64,000 nucleotides of DNA from an uncultured Porphyromonadaceae bacterium. GTDB taxonomy: Bacteria > Bacteroidota > Bacteroidia > Bacteroidales > Barnesiellaceae_A. The DNA lies in the NCBI GenBank assembly GCA_900538705.1, contig UPZG01000001.1:310001-374000 (forward strand), in the 5' to 3' direction. Below are positions 47,516 through 56,436 of the stretch, piece after piece. Under the pieces are notes generated by a model that was not told the origin of the DNA, searched no databases, and saw only the letters and a program-made list of their open reading frames with translations. The position numbers were made by a program, and so were the translations under genes. The stretch's first letter is position 1, and the number at the start of each line of letters is the position of its first letter.

Positions 47516-47523
47516 CAGCAGAT

Positions 47524-48858
47524 ATGCATAGGAATAGGGATAACTACAACTTTCTTACAGCCGCACCTGTACATAAGGTGATACATTCTATGGCTGTACC
47601 TACGATAGCGAGCATGTTGATAACGAACCTTTACAACATGGCCGATACGTTTTTTGTGGGGCATATCGACACGCAGAGTACGGCTGCTGTAGGTGTTGTA
47701 TTCCCAGTGATGTCTATTATACAGGCCATAGGTTTTTTCTTCGGCCACGGCTCGGGGAATTATATATCGCAGCAACTTGGAGCGCGGCATACCGAGAATG
47801 CTCAGCGTATGGCATCGACAGGCTTCTTTTACAGTGTAGGTTTTGGTTGCATACTTATGATAGTAGGTCTGTTGTTTCTTACACCCGTATCGTTGTTGCT
47901 GGGTTCTACGCCTACTATTTTGCCTTATACCGAGCGGTATTTGGGCGTTATCCTATTGGGTGTACCGTTTATGACGGGGTCGCTTACACTCAATAACCAA
48001 ATGCGATTTCAAGGCAATGCCTCGTATGCAATGTATGGTATTTTGTCGGGGGCAGTGTTGAACATGGGGCTCGACCCACTATTTATTTACCTGTTTGATA
48101 TGGGGGTGTCTGGCGCTGCATGGGCTACTTTTGCCAGTCAGGTATGTAGCTTTGTGTTGCTCCTTTTCATGAGTCGTTGCAATGGTAACATATCGGTGAG
48201 TGTAAAACGGTTTACCTTTTCACCATCCTTTCTGAAAGAGATTTGTTTGGGAGGTACACCGTCATTGTTGCGCCAAGGCTTAGGTAGTTTCTCTACGATA
48301 TTGCTTAATGTTGCCGCCGGAGCTTATGGCGATGCTGCCATTGCGGGCATGTCAATAGTGAACCGCATATCTTTCTTTGTCTATTCTGCCGTGATAGGGT
48401 TGGGACAGGGATTCCAGCCGTTGTGCGGCTTCTGTTACGGAGCGAAGCTCTATACCCGAGTGCGCGAAGGATTTGTCTATTGTGTGAAATTAGGTACGGC
48501 TTTTCTTACGGCTTGTGCCATCGTGGGCTTTATCTTTTCGGGTAGTATCATAGGCGTTTTTAGGGATGACCCTGCGGTAATAGAGGTAGGTGTGTCGGCA
48601 TTGCGCTGGCAGTTGGTGGCCTATCCGCTGGTGACGCTTATTGTGACAGCCAATATGTTGTTGCAAACCATCAGAAAAACCGGACGTGCCAATCTTGTGG
48701 CTGCCGCGAGGAGTGGATTGTTTTTCATACCGTTTATCATCATTTTACCTTACTTTTTCGGGGTAAGAGGTGTGGAGATGTGTCAGGCCGTATCGGATAT
48801 ATGTTCCTTTGCCGTAGCATTGCCTATTGTGATAGATACTTTCAGAAAGATGCGGTAA
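47524..48858 (+). CDS. MATE-family efflux transporter
   Basis: 444 residues with twelve predicted membrane helices in two related halves. The N-terminal half carries MAVPTIASMLITNLYNMADT and FFVGHIDTQSTAAVGVVFPV; the second half begins near LKEICLGGTPSLLRQGLGSF. GLGQGFQPLCGFCYGAK is the matching loop motif of the MATE fold. It exports drugs or metabolites using Na+ or H+; the substrate is not predictable. A single gene with its own promoter. Confidence 0.92.
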   Translation: MHRNRDNYNFLTAAPVHKVIHSMAVPTIASMLITNLYNMADTFFVGHIDTQSTAAVGVVFPVMSIIQAIGFFFGHGSGNYISQQLGARHTENAQRMASTGFFYSVGFGCILMIVGLLFLTPVSLLLGSTPTILPYTERYLGVILLGVPFMTGSLTLNNQMRFQGNASYAMYGILSGAVLNMGLDPLFIYLFDMGVSGAAWATFASQVCSFVLLLFMSRCNGNISVSVKRFTFSPSFLKEICLGGTPSLLRQGLGSFSTILLNVAAGAYGDAAIAGMSIVNRISFFVYSAVIGLGQGFQPLCGFCYGAKLYTRVREGFVYCVKLGTAFLTACAIVGFIFSGSIIGVFRDDPAVIEVGVSALRWQLVAYPLVTLIVTANMLLQTIRKTGRANLVAAARSGLFFIPFIIILPYFFGVRGVEMCQAVSDICSFAVALPIVIDTFRKMR

Positions 48859-49021
48859 TGAGTCTCGTAGCTGACCGGCGGCTGTCATAATCGCTATAAT
48901 TTTATTACTTTTGCGGGCTATATTTGTATTTCCAGCACGAGTGGGTATAGTGTGTGGCTATTAGAATTGTATATGTTGTCACCTTGTAGCCACGTTGTGT
49001 AAAAGTCAAAGAGATAGAAAG

Positions 49022-50254
49022 ATGAATAGGACACAAGACATACGGATAGACGACTATGCATATGAGTTGCCCGATGAGCGGATAGCTAAGTTCCCGGTAA
49101 CACCGCGCGACAGCTCTCGGCTATTGGTGTATAACAATGGCGTGCAGGGAAGTTATAGGTTTACCGACTTGCCGGGACTGTTGCCCGACGATGCCATGTT
49201 GGTCTTTAACAATACGCGTGTGATACAGGCACGTTTGCGTTTTAGAAAAGAGACCGGAGCCTTGATAGAGGTGTTTTGTCTCGAACCGCTGCAGCCGGTC
49301 GATTATGCTATGTCGTTGCAGAGTACGACATCTTGTCGCTGGTTATGCCTCATAGGTAATGCGCGTAAATGGAAAACAGGCGACTTGTCGCTGACCTTTG
49401 AGCATGAGCATCGCCCGGTAACGTTGCGGGCTTGCAAGGGTCAGGTGCATGGTGACGGATATGAGATAGAATTTGAGTGGAACGATAATTCGGTGACTTT
49501 TGGTGAATTGCTCGAGACGCTGGGTGAGTTGCCTATTCCTCCCTATCTGAATCGTAAGACCGAGGAGAGCGATAAGACAACTTATCAAACAGTCTATTCA
49601 AAGGTTGAGGGCTCTGTAGCAGCTCCTACGGCGGGGTTGCACTTTACACCTACGGTTCTTGAAGCCTTGAAATTGCGAGGAATTCCTTGTGAAGAGCTTA
49701 CGCTACATGTAGGAGCCGGTACTTTCAAGCCGGTGAAGAGTGAGACTATAGAAGGGCACGAGATGCACACAGAGTATATCTCGGTGTCGAAGGCGTTGAT
49801 AGAGAAGTTGCGTGATACAAATCGCCGTGTGGTAGCTGTGGGAACAACATCGGTGCGGACCCTTGAAAGTCTGTATTATATAGGTCTTACGCTTTCGCAG
49901 CATCCCGATGCCACGGCCGAAGAGTTGCGAGTGAAACAGTGGCAGCCATATGAAGGCGAAGCACGGCTTACCCGTAGTGAGGCAATGCAGCAGATTGTTG
50001 ATTATCTCGACCGTACAGGAGCTGACCGCTTGGTGAGTGCTACGCGCATCATCATTGCCCCGGGCTATCATTTCAAGGTAGTCGACGGTATTATTACCAA
50101 CTTCCATCAGCCACGCAGTACACTGCTGCTGTTAGTATCGGCATTTGTAGGCGGCGATTGGCGTACAATCTACGATTACGCCTTGTCGCACGGCTACCGA
50201 TTCCTTAGTTACGGTGACAGTTCGTTGCTGTGGCGGCGCGAGGCAGCACAATGA
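49022..50254 (+). CDS. queA: S-adenosylmethionine:tRNA ribosyltransferase-isomerase QueA
   Basis: About 410 residues with QueA motifs: YELPDERIAKFPVTPRDSSR, MLVFNNTRVIQARLRF, ELPIPPYLNRKTEESDKTTY, GSVAAPTAGLHFT and ITNFHQPRSTLLLLVSAFVG. It forms epoxyqueuosine in tRNA from SAM. Somewhat longer than the E. coli enzyme (356). ATG at 49022 chosen; an open frame goes up to 48995. A TACTTTTG -7 box lies at 48906-48913. Confidence 0.95.
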   Translation: MNRTQDIRIDDYAYELPDERIAKFPVTPRDSSRLLVYNNGVQGSYRFTDLPGLLPDDAMLVFNNTRVIQARLRFRKETGALIEVFCLEPLQPVDYAMSLQSTTSCRWLCLIGNARKWKTGDLSLTFEHEHRPVTLRACKGQVHGDGYEIEFEWNDNSVTFGELLETLGELPIPPYLNRKTEESDKTTYQTVYSKVEGSVAAPTAGLHFTPTVLEALKLRGIPCEELTLHVGAGTFKPVKSETIEGHEMHTEYISVSKALIEKLRDTNRRVVAVGTTSVRTLESLYYIGLTLSQHPDATAEELRVKQWQPYEGEARLTRSEAMQQIVDYLDRTGADRLVSATRIIIAPGYHFKVVDGIITNFHQPRSTLLLLVSAFVGGDWRTIYDYALSHGYRFLSYGDSSLLWRREAAQ

Positions 50255-50324
50255 TAACAAGGCAATAAAAGCCCGGCTTGCGCGTTATATCTATATCGCG
50301 CCCGACAATGGCGCAGAAGCGATT

Positions 50325-52304
50325 ATGAGAAGATACGTTTCGGCGATAATCTTGATGGTAGCAATGGTTGTTCTGTACACCTCGTGCGGGACAGCCAAGT
50401 TGAGTGTTGCCAACGAGCAATATGCCCGGGGCGAATATTATGATGCTGCCCAGACCTACCGCAAGGTGTACAACAAGATGCGCAAAAAGAAAGACCGTCC
50501 TGTGCGTGGGCAGGTTGCCTATATGATGGGCGACTGTTACCGACGGCTCAGTATGATGCCGCGGGCAGCGGCGGCCTATGCCAATGCAATACGCTATGAG
50601 TATCCTGACAGTACATCGTTTCTATATCTGGCGCAATGCCAGCAGTCTCAAGGGCGTTACAAGGAGGCCATCAAAAATTATACGCTATATTTGGAAAAGA
50701 AGCCCGGCGATGTGCTGGCTCTCAACGGTATAGAGGGTTGTACGCGAGCACCCGAGTGGAAAGCGGCACCCACTCGTTACAAAGTGAAGCGCATGGATAT
50801 TTTCAATTCGCGTCGCAGTGACTGTGCGCCCATGTTATATGGAGCCGAGTTTGACCAGATATATATTACATCATCTACCGAGAAGGCTGTTGGCGAGAAG
50901 AAAAGCGGTATTACCGGTACAAAAGGTTTCGACCTCTTTATTGCTAAGAAGGATGAGCGTGGCGTATGGCAGAAGCCCGAGCCCGTAGAGGGGGAACTCA
51001 ATACTGATGCCGATGAGGGCATTGTGAGCTTTACGCCCGATGGTGCTACCATGTACCTGAGTAAGGCGCGGCAAGATCCCAACAAAGACTCGTCGGGCGA
51101 GATATATACTTCGTCGCGCAGCGGTGCGCAATGGGCTGCTCCCCAAAAACTGGAGATAATAGCCGATACTATATCATCTGTGTCACATCCTGCAGTGTCG
51201 CCCGACGGATTGTACCTCTATTTTACATCCGATATGCCCGGTGGGCAGGGCGGCAAGGATATATGGCGCATTGCATTGGGCGAGAAGTCGGAGGGAACAC
51301 TCGAAAACCTTGGTGACCAAATAAATACGCCCGGTGATGAGATGTTTCCCTACGTGCGCAACGACAGCACGCTCTATTTTGCGTCCGACGGTCATCCCGG
51401 TATGGGCGGTTTAGACCTGTTTTGTGCCCGTTTGGATACGGCGGGAGTGTGGCATGTAGAAAACATGCGCTATCCCATTAATTCGGCTGGTGACGATTTT
51501 GGCATTACTTTTGGTGAGGAGGAGTCAGGTTTCTTCTCATCCAACCGCAATGATGGTCGCGGATATGACAAGATATACAGCTTCGAGCGGCCATCTATCA
51601 AAGTAACCATCAGCGGTATGGTACTCGATAAAGACGATGAGCCCATACCCGATGCTGTGATACGAATAGTTGGTAACGACGGGTCGAACCAAAAGGAGAT
51701 GGGGCGTAAGGATGGTACATTCAGCTTTAAACTCAATAGAGGTGTACACTACGTGATGATGGCCGGTTGTCGTGGCTACCTCAACGGCAAGCAGGAGTTC
51801 GTATCGGATACCACCGAAGAGGACGCCGAGTATATGGTCGACTTCATACTCACTTCGGTAACAAAACCCGTAATATTGGAGAATATTTTTTACGACTTTG
51901 ATAAGGCTACGTTACGACCCGAGTCAAAAGAGGCATTGGACAAGGAGTTGATAGAGATACTCAATGATAATCCCAATATCACTATCGAACTGGGTGCACA
52001 TACCGATATGAAAGGCACATATGAGTACAACGACCGCTTGTCGCAGCGCCGGGCACAGTCGGTGATAGATTATCTTATTGAAAAAGGTATTTCGCCCGAC
52101 CGTCTTACTGCCAAGGGTTACGGCGAGACAGTACCCAAAACGATAACCAAGAAGCTTGCAACTCAGTATCCGCAATTTAAGGAGGGCGATGTGTTATCCG
52201 AGGAGTTTATCAGAGGACTTTCGCCCGAAGACCAAGAGGTGGCTAACCAGATAAATCGTCGTACCGAGTTCCAGGTAAAATCTATTACTTACGGGTTGTA
52301 TTAG
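50325..52304 (+). CDS. porE: PorE-like OmpA-family lipoprotein (T9SS-associated)
   Basis: About 660 residues. Signal sequence MRRYVSAIILMVAMVVLYTS leads to CGTAKLS, a probable lipobox. Then TPR repeats (NEQYARGEYYDAAQTYRKVY, FLYLAQCQQSQGRYKEAIKN), a PD40/WD40-like propeller (FTPDGATMYLSKARQDPNKD; VSPDGLYLYFTSDMPGGQGG), a carboxypeptidase-regulatory-like domain (VTISGMVLDKDDEPIPDAVI) and a C-terminal OmpA peptidoglycan-binding domain (DFDKATLRPESKEALD, LGAHTDMKGTYEYNDRLSQR). This TPR-propeller-CRD-OmpA order is that of Porphyromonas PorE, which links the T9SS to peptidoglycan. Other OmpA paralogues share the layout, so the symbol is probable rather than certain. Its end overlaps the convergent gene by 20 bases. 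Confidence 0.8.
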   Translation: MRRYVSAIILMVAMVVLYTSCGTAKLSVANEQYARGEYYDAAQTYRKVYNKMRKKKDRPVRGQVAYMMGDCYRRLSMMPRAAAAYANAIRYEYPDSTSFLYLAQCQQSQGRYKEAIKNYTLYLEKKPGDVLALNGIEGCTRAPEWKAAPTRYKVKRMDIFNSRRSDCAPMLYGAEFDQIYITSSTEKAVGEKKSGITGTKGFDLFIAKKDERGVWQKPEPVEGELNTDADEGIVSFTPDGATMYLSKARQDPNKDSSGEIYTSSRSGAQWAAPQKLEIIADTISSVSHPAVSPDGLYLYFTSDMPGGQGGKDIWRIALGEKSEGTLENLGDQINTPGDEMFPYVRNDSTLYFASDGHPGMGGLDLFCARLDTAGVWHVENMRYPINSAGDDFGITFGEEESGFFSSNRNDGRGYDKIYSFERPSIKVTISGMVLDKDDEPIPDAVIRIVGNDGSNQKEMGRKDGTFSFKLNRGVHYVMMAGCRGYLNGKQEFVSDTTEEDAEYMVDFILTSVTKPVILENIFYDFDKATLRPESKEALDKELIEILNDNPNITIELGAHTDMKGTYEYNDRLSQRRAQSVIDYLIEKGISPDRLTAKGYGETVPKTITKKLATQYPQFKEGDVLSEEFIRGLSPEDQEVANQINRRTEFQVKSITYGLY

Positions 52305-53607
52305 CAGCATCACTTTTATCGTCTAAAACTATTTGCTTAGCTGCGTCGAGGATAATTTGACAACAGGTAGGAATGCCGAGTATGCCGCTGTCGAGTGAGA
52401 GATGATAGTTGTTGGCATCATTCCATATACTGCCGGTGAAAGTCTTACAGTGGCGGGCGCGGGCTGCGTCGGTCCACTCCAATTTGTCTGCGGCTGTGGC
52501 CGGATTCTCGCCGTAGTCGTGAGTGAGGCGATATAACTTGCTGTCGTGTGATGCGTGAATGAAAACCGAGAGGCGATGCGGATGGTCGTGCAGCACGAAG
52601 TTGGCGCAACGTCCCACGATGACGCACGATTGTTGTGAGGCCAGTTGTCTGATAATTTTGCTTTGAGTGGCAAAGAGTGCTTCAGATGCCGTTGCGCCGC
52701 GCTTGATGGGGGCTGTGAAGTCTTCTTTAAAGAGTTCGCCTATATTGTTTGAGGGAGTAGTCTGTTCCATCTGTTCCACAAAATCGGTTTTGAGGTTGCT
52801 CTCGGCTGCGGCCAGGGTGATGAGCTCCTTGTCGTAAAAGGCTATGCCCAACGATTGTGCTATATTACGACCTATTTCACGGCCTCCGCTGCCATATTCG
52901 CGAGCTATGGTGATAACGTAGTGGGGCGTTTCGTTATCGGGGATTGCCGATGTACTTGTATGTTGTCTGGTAAGCCATGGTTCTATAAAAGCTGTCTTAT
53001 TGTTGAAATATCGGGCGAAGATGCCTACCGTGAGGGCTGCTATGACGGTGCCTTCGCGGATGCCTTCGATGCTGCCGAATAGAATGAGTGAAGCCGCACA
53101 GGCGAGGAGGGTGAGTGTGGTATCGAAGCCTACCTTGACAAATCCGAATTCCTTGCCCGATTTTTTTGTAACGGCCAAGACAAAAGCCTCGCCTGCCAGC
53201 ATCACTACGTTGGCACGAACTTCGAGACTGACACCAAACCCGAGGATGGCACAGCCACACAATAGTGTAACTATTTGCATGGGGTATCCTGAAGGTGTTA
53301 CCCATCCCAGCAACCACATGGAAAGGTCGATGAATACACCTAACAGGAAGGCTACCGGGAGTTGCAGCCAATCGCGTTGTTTAAAGTCATGGCGAAGAAT
53401 AGCTATTTGTCCTAAAATGAGTAGCAGGTTGAAGATAAGAGTCGTCATACCGAAAGAGAGGGGGAAGAAGAGACTGGTGACATAAGGTACTCCCGATATG
53501 GGCGACGAGCCGAGTGTAGCTTTGATAATGAGGCAGATGCCTAATGAGTTGATAAATACACCGATAATAAAGAGAATGTAACGTCTGATAGTTTCTTGAA
53601 TTGGCAT
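52285..53607 (-). CDS. YczE-like membrane protein fused to cytidylate-kinase-like domain
   Basis: About 440 residues. The first 215 form five or six membrane helices of YczE/YitT type (FIIGVFINSLGICLIIKATL, GMTTLIFNLLLILGQIAIL). The C-terminal half begins HYVITIAREYGSGGREIGRN, a P-loop-containing start typical of the cytidylate kinase 2 family, with IVGRCANFVLHDHPHRLSVF further on. The fusion suggests a membrane-tethered nucleotide or small-molecule kinase; neither substrate nor transport role is known. The start MPIQETIRRYILF at 53607 was chosen; the ORF extends to 53628. Confidence 0.82.
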   Translation of the reverse strand: MPIQETIRRYILFIIGVFINSLGICLIIKATLGSSPISGVPYVTSLFFPLSFGMTTLIFNLLLILGQIAILRHDFKQRDWLQLPVAFLLGVFIDLSMWLLGWVTPSGYPMQIVTLLCGCAILGFGVSLEVRANVVMLAGEAFVLAVTKKSGKEFGFVKVGFDTTLTLLACAASLILFGSIEGIREGTVIAALTVGIFARYFNNKTAFIEPWLTRQHTSTSAIPDNETPHYVITIAREYGSGGREIGRNIAQSLGIAFYDKELITLAAAESNLKTDFVEQMEQTTPSNNIGELFKEDFTAPIKRGATASEALFATQSKIIRQLASQQSCVIVGRCANFVLHDHPHRLSVFIHASHDSKLYRLTHDYGENPATAADKLEWTDAARARHCKTFTGSIWNDANNYHLSLDSGILGIPTCCQIILDAAKQIVLDDKSDAANTTRK

Positions 53608-53730
53608 GTTTCGTTTTTTGAGGCGCAAAATTATAAAAAAAATTGCAAAGTTGTGCTTCTACAGGAGTGTGAAAGCCATCTTATTGCACGATTCTAGAGC
53701 TGTGGCATAGCATCTTTGTGTAAAAAAAGT

Positions 53731-53967
53731 ATGAGGGTGAATAAAATGAATGTGCAGCTTGTTGTGGCATGCGTGATGTGTGTCGCCGGGCTGACGCTGG
53801 TGTTCTCGGGATTTTGGGTAGACCCTACGGGCGAGATTCACAACAGCGTACTGGTTGCTTTCGGCGAGGTGCTTACCTTCGCCGGTGCGTTATTTGGAGT
53901 CGATTATAGTTATCGCAAGCATGAGCTGAGGCAGCATAGAAACAGCAAGAAAGGAGGTATAGAATGA
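53731..53967 (+). CDS. Small two-helix membrane protein, holin-like
   Basis: 78 residues (MRVNKMNVQLVVACV start). Two membrane helices (QLVVACVMCVAGLTLVFSGF and NSVLVAFGEVLTFAGALFGV) flank a short loop, and the C-terminus is strongly basic (YRKHELRQHRNSKK). This is the layout of small holins that release endolysin through the inner membrane. The TGA overlaps the ATG of the next gene by four bases. Identity rests on topology and on the two following genes; start codons at 53716 or 53746 are possible. Confidence 0.6.
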   Translation: MRVNKMNVQLVVACVMCVAGLTLVFSGFWVDPTGEIHNSVLVAFGEVLTFAGALFGVDYSYRKHELRQHRNSKKGGIE

Positions 53968-54371
53968 AATACTTTACCCTTTCGGAATTTGTCGACAGTA
54001 TGGTAGCGCGTCGGTATAGCATCGACAATACACCACCTGCCGAGGCTGTAGCCAATATTGAGGCTTTGGTGTCTTGTGTCCTCGATCCTGCTCGCGAAAT
54101 TTTTGGTGCACCTGTAAGGGTGAATAGTGGCTATCGTTGCCGTCGCTTGAATGCTGCTGTAGGTGGTGCCGCTGATAGTCAGCATATGAGCGGTGAAGCT
54201 GCCGACTTGAATACTGGCAGTTTGCAAGGGAATAGACGGTTGTATGAGATATTGTGTGACTTACCACACGACCAACTGATATGGGAGCGCGGAAATGCCA
54301 AGGGGCCGGCTTGGGTACACGTTAGTTATAGGCGCGAGGGTGTCAACCGTGGGGAGGAGTTGCGATTATGA
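53964..54371 (+). CDS. M15-family peptidase, endolysin-like
   Basis: 135 residues, no signal peptide. It shows the M15 / D-Ala-D-Ala carboxypeptidase-like core: VRVNSGYRCRRLNAAVGGAA, then DSQHMSGEAADL with the zinc-binding His and Asp, and PAWVHVSYRREG with the second His. Proteins of this type act as phage endolysins or as peptidoglycan trimming enzymes in Bacteroidetes. Lack of an export signal agrees with release through a holin. It overlaps both neighbours by four bases. Confidence 0.82.
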   Translation: MKYFTLSEFVDSMVARRYSIDNTPPAEAVANIEALVSCVLDPAREIFGAPVRVNSGYRCRRLNAAVGGAADSQHMSGEAADLNTGSLQGNRRLYEILCDLPHDQLIWERGNAKGPAWVHVSYRREGVNRGEELRL

Positions 54372-54793
54372 GGGCCTGGACGATAGTTTTTGCAACTGTG
54401 CTGTTGTTATCGTGTACACGCACGGTATATGTTCCTGTGACACAGCATCGCAATGTATATACAACCGTGCGTGACACGATAGTTGTATTTTCCGATCAGG
54501 GCGATACTGTAGAACGTGTTACACCCGATACGGTGAGTAGAATAGTTTGTAAGGGAGCCGAGAGCGAAGCACGTATTGTAGAGGGCGTGTTGCATCACCG
54601 GTTGGCTGTATATGGCCGGAGCGATAGTGTTCGAGTGCAAGTGCGAGAGCGTATTGTGATAGATTCTGTGCCATATCCTGTGTATGTCGATGGTTCGCGA
54701 AAACCGTCTATCCCCGAGCGGATATGGAGATTTGTGGCTGTAGTTGCTATTGTTGTGGCCGGATGTTGTTTATTGTTAATATTTCGTCGTTGA
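54368..54793 (+). CDS. Lipoprotein with C-terminal membrane helix, unimolecular-spanin-like
   Basis: 141 residues. The N-terminus MRAWTIVFATVLLLSC ends in a lipobox (LLSC), so the mature protein would start with a lipidated Cys; the C-terminus is a membrane helix (FVAVVAIVVAGCCLLLIF) followed by RR. A lipid anchor at one end and an inner membrane helix at the other is the topology of one-piece spanins, which connect and fuse inner and outer membranes at the end of phage lysis. The middle part is rich in beta-type repeats of Thr, Val and Asp (TVRDTIVVFSDQGDTVERVT). Position directly behind an endolysin-like gene strengthens this reading. Confidence 0.6.
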   Translation: MRAWTIVFATVLLLSCTRTVYVPVTQHRNVYTTVRDTIVVFSDQGDTVERVTPDTVSRIVCKGAESEARIVEGVLHHRLAVYGRSDSVRVQVRERIVIDSVPYPVYVDGSRKPSIPERIWRFVAVVAIVVAGCCLLLIFRR

Positions 54794-54914
54794 ACGAGCA
54801 GTTATTATCATATCACTGGAGCTTTTTACAATATAATAAACGTTAATGGGAATATTACTACGGTAAAATATTTTTTTTGAGTAATAGTTGGATAGAGACT
54901 TAAAGCACTATTTT

Positions 54915-54965
54915 ATAGCGTACATGCTATGCTTAATAATAGTTAATAAATGTGTCATATCTTTG
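54915..54965 (+). promoter_or_regulatory. Candidate promoter and dyad before the six-gene envelope operon
   Basis: The dyad ATAGC (54915-54919) ... GCTAT (54926-54930) lies upstream of TATCTTTG (54958-54965), a good -7 match; the ATG follows 114 bases later. A -33 TTTG at the expected distance is missing, so an activator or alternative sigma factor is possible. The 286-base gap contains nothing else recognisable. Confidence 0.45.
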
Positions 54966-55079
54966 CCAATTTATATTTTTGCTTAAATTTGTACCTGTCA
55001 AGAATGTAACAGAATGGCATATTTGACCACATGTAGAAAGAGAAAGAGCTTTAAAAACAATAAGTCTAATTAAAAAATC

Positions 55080-56429
55080 ATGAAAAAAACTTTTTTCTCA
55101 GTCCTTATCGTGACATTGATAAGTGGCACTATTGAAATGAATGCCGAAGATAATTCGTCTCCTATTGAAGATTTTGAAAATTATCACCGCAGTTCTATGT
55201 CTATGATAACTGTAGTGCATCCTGCCGACTCGTTTTGTAATGAGATAAAGCAGGCGGTTCTTGAGATGCCCTTCCCCGAGAAGTACGACAAGCATGAGCT
55301 TGGTTTTACTTTTATCGAGGGAACTCCTAACGCCGACCGTAAGGCCGATCTTACAACGCAAATCAATGCTTTTTTGCAGCAGGAACAAGTGGCCAAGAAA
55401 ATGGTGGCATCTTGGTTTGGTTTTGATGGCAAGGGTTTCAATCTCGATCTTATTCGTGAGCGTGGGCAGTATGATGCGTCGGTAGAAGATGCTCAAATGG
55501 CATTACAGACTGTACGGGGAAAAGCTATGCTCGATGATGCCGGTGAGGAACTTTTGGGAAAAACATTCTTCCTCGTCAATGATATATCTTACATTGACCA
55601 TAAGCAACGTGCCGAAATGGCCAGCGAGGGGGCTCGCCTTACCGGAGAGGCTGCCGAAGCTGTAGGCGATGTTACAGGTGAAGTATTAGGTCTCTTTGGT
55701 GGTGTAGGTAAGAGCATCGGTGGATTGGTAAAGTCTGCCGGTAGTTTGGCCAAAACAGGCGGCGATTTAGTAGCCGGTGTAACCGACTTGTTGAATATCA
55801 GTGGTTTTGTGGTACGTATCAATACATATCTTTATCAGTTGGAGTGGAATGATTCTATCGCCTCTATCTTTTATGAGAAATATTATACGATGGGAGACGA
55901 CTCTTTGAAAGTGGCTGCCTTCCTTGCCGATACATCAACATTCAAGATGAAATTTGTGGGTAAGCACGACCAACTTACTGATAAAGGTACGCTCTATTCA
56001 AAGAAAAGTCAAGAAGAGCAGATGCTCGTTACATGTACTCGTACACTCGACAAGAATATTGTAAATCTGCAACGAAAATATCCTGATTTTCAAGTGAAAG
56101 TACCCATTTCTGAGATTGTGTATAACGACAAGAATAAGGTGGAGGGCTGTCGGGCTTACGTCGGTCTGAAAGAGGGAATTACGGAGAAAACAAAGTTCTC
56201 GTTGTTAGAAAAGAGTATTACCGACGACGGCCGTACGGTATATAAGAAAGTAGGTACATTGAAGCCCGTAAAAGGTCAGATATGTGATAATCGCTATATG
56301 GCTGCCGAGGAACTCATGGAGGCCGGGGATGCCGGTGCTGCTGCTCTAAAAGGTACATTGCTGAAAGGTAGTAAGAAGGTGATGCCCGGTATGTTGATTA
56401 TGGAAGGTGATTATAAAGAAAAGAAATAA
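55080..56429 (+). CDS. Exported protein of unknown function, operon gene 1
   Basis: 449 residues with a signal peptide (MKKTFFSVLIVTLISGTIEM). Notable is a Gly/Ala-rich region at about residues 183-237 (EAAEAVGDVTGEVLGLFGGV, KSIGGLVKSAGSLAKTGGDL) that looks like a glycine-zipper-type amphipathic or membrane-associating segment between two mixed alpha/beta parts. The C-terminal part contains VEGCRAYVGLKEGITEKTKF and ends Lys-rich. I do not recognise the family with certainty. It begins an operon in which all six products are exported. Confidence 0.75.
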   Translation: MKKTFFSVLIVTLISGTIEMNAEDNSSPIEDFENYHRSSMSMITVVHPADSFCNEIKQAVLEMPFPEKYDKHELGFTFIEGTPNADRKADLTTQINAFLQQEQVAKKMVASWFGFDGKGFNLDLIRERGQYDASVEDAQMALQTVRGKAMLDDAGEELLGKTFFLVNDISYIDHKQRAEMASEGARLTGEAAEAVGDVTGEVLGLFGGVGKSIGGLVKSAGSLAKTGGDLVAGVTDLLNISGFVVRINTYLYQLEWNDSIASIFYEKYYTMGDDSLKVAAFLADTSTFKMKFVGKHDQLTDKGTLYSKKSQEEQMLVTCTRTLDKNIVNLQRKYPDFQVKVPISEIVYNDKNKVEGCRAYVGLKEGITEKTKFSLLEKSITDDGRTVYKKVGTLKPVKGQICDNRYMAAEELMEAGDAGAAALKGTLLKGSKKVMPGMLIMEGDYKEKK

Positions 56430-56436
56430 GTAACCC

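Noticed and set aside
47241..47523. Integration site remnant downstream of tRNA-Asp
   Set aside because: No integrase, no direct repeat of the tRNA 3' end and no mobile genes follow; the region holds a terminator and the MATE promoter.
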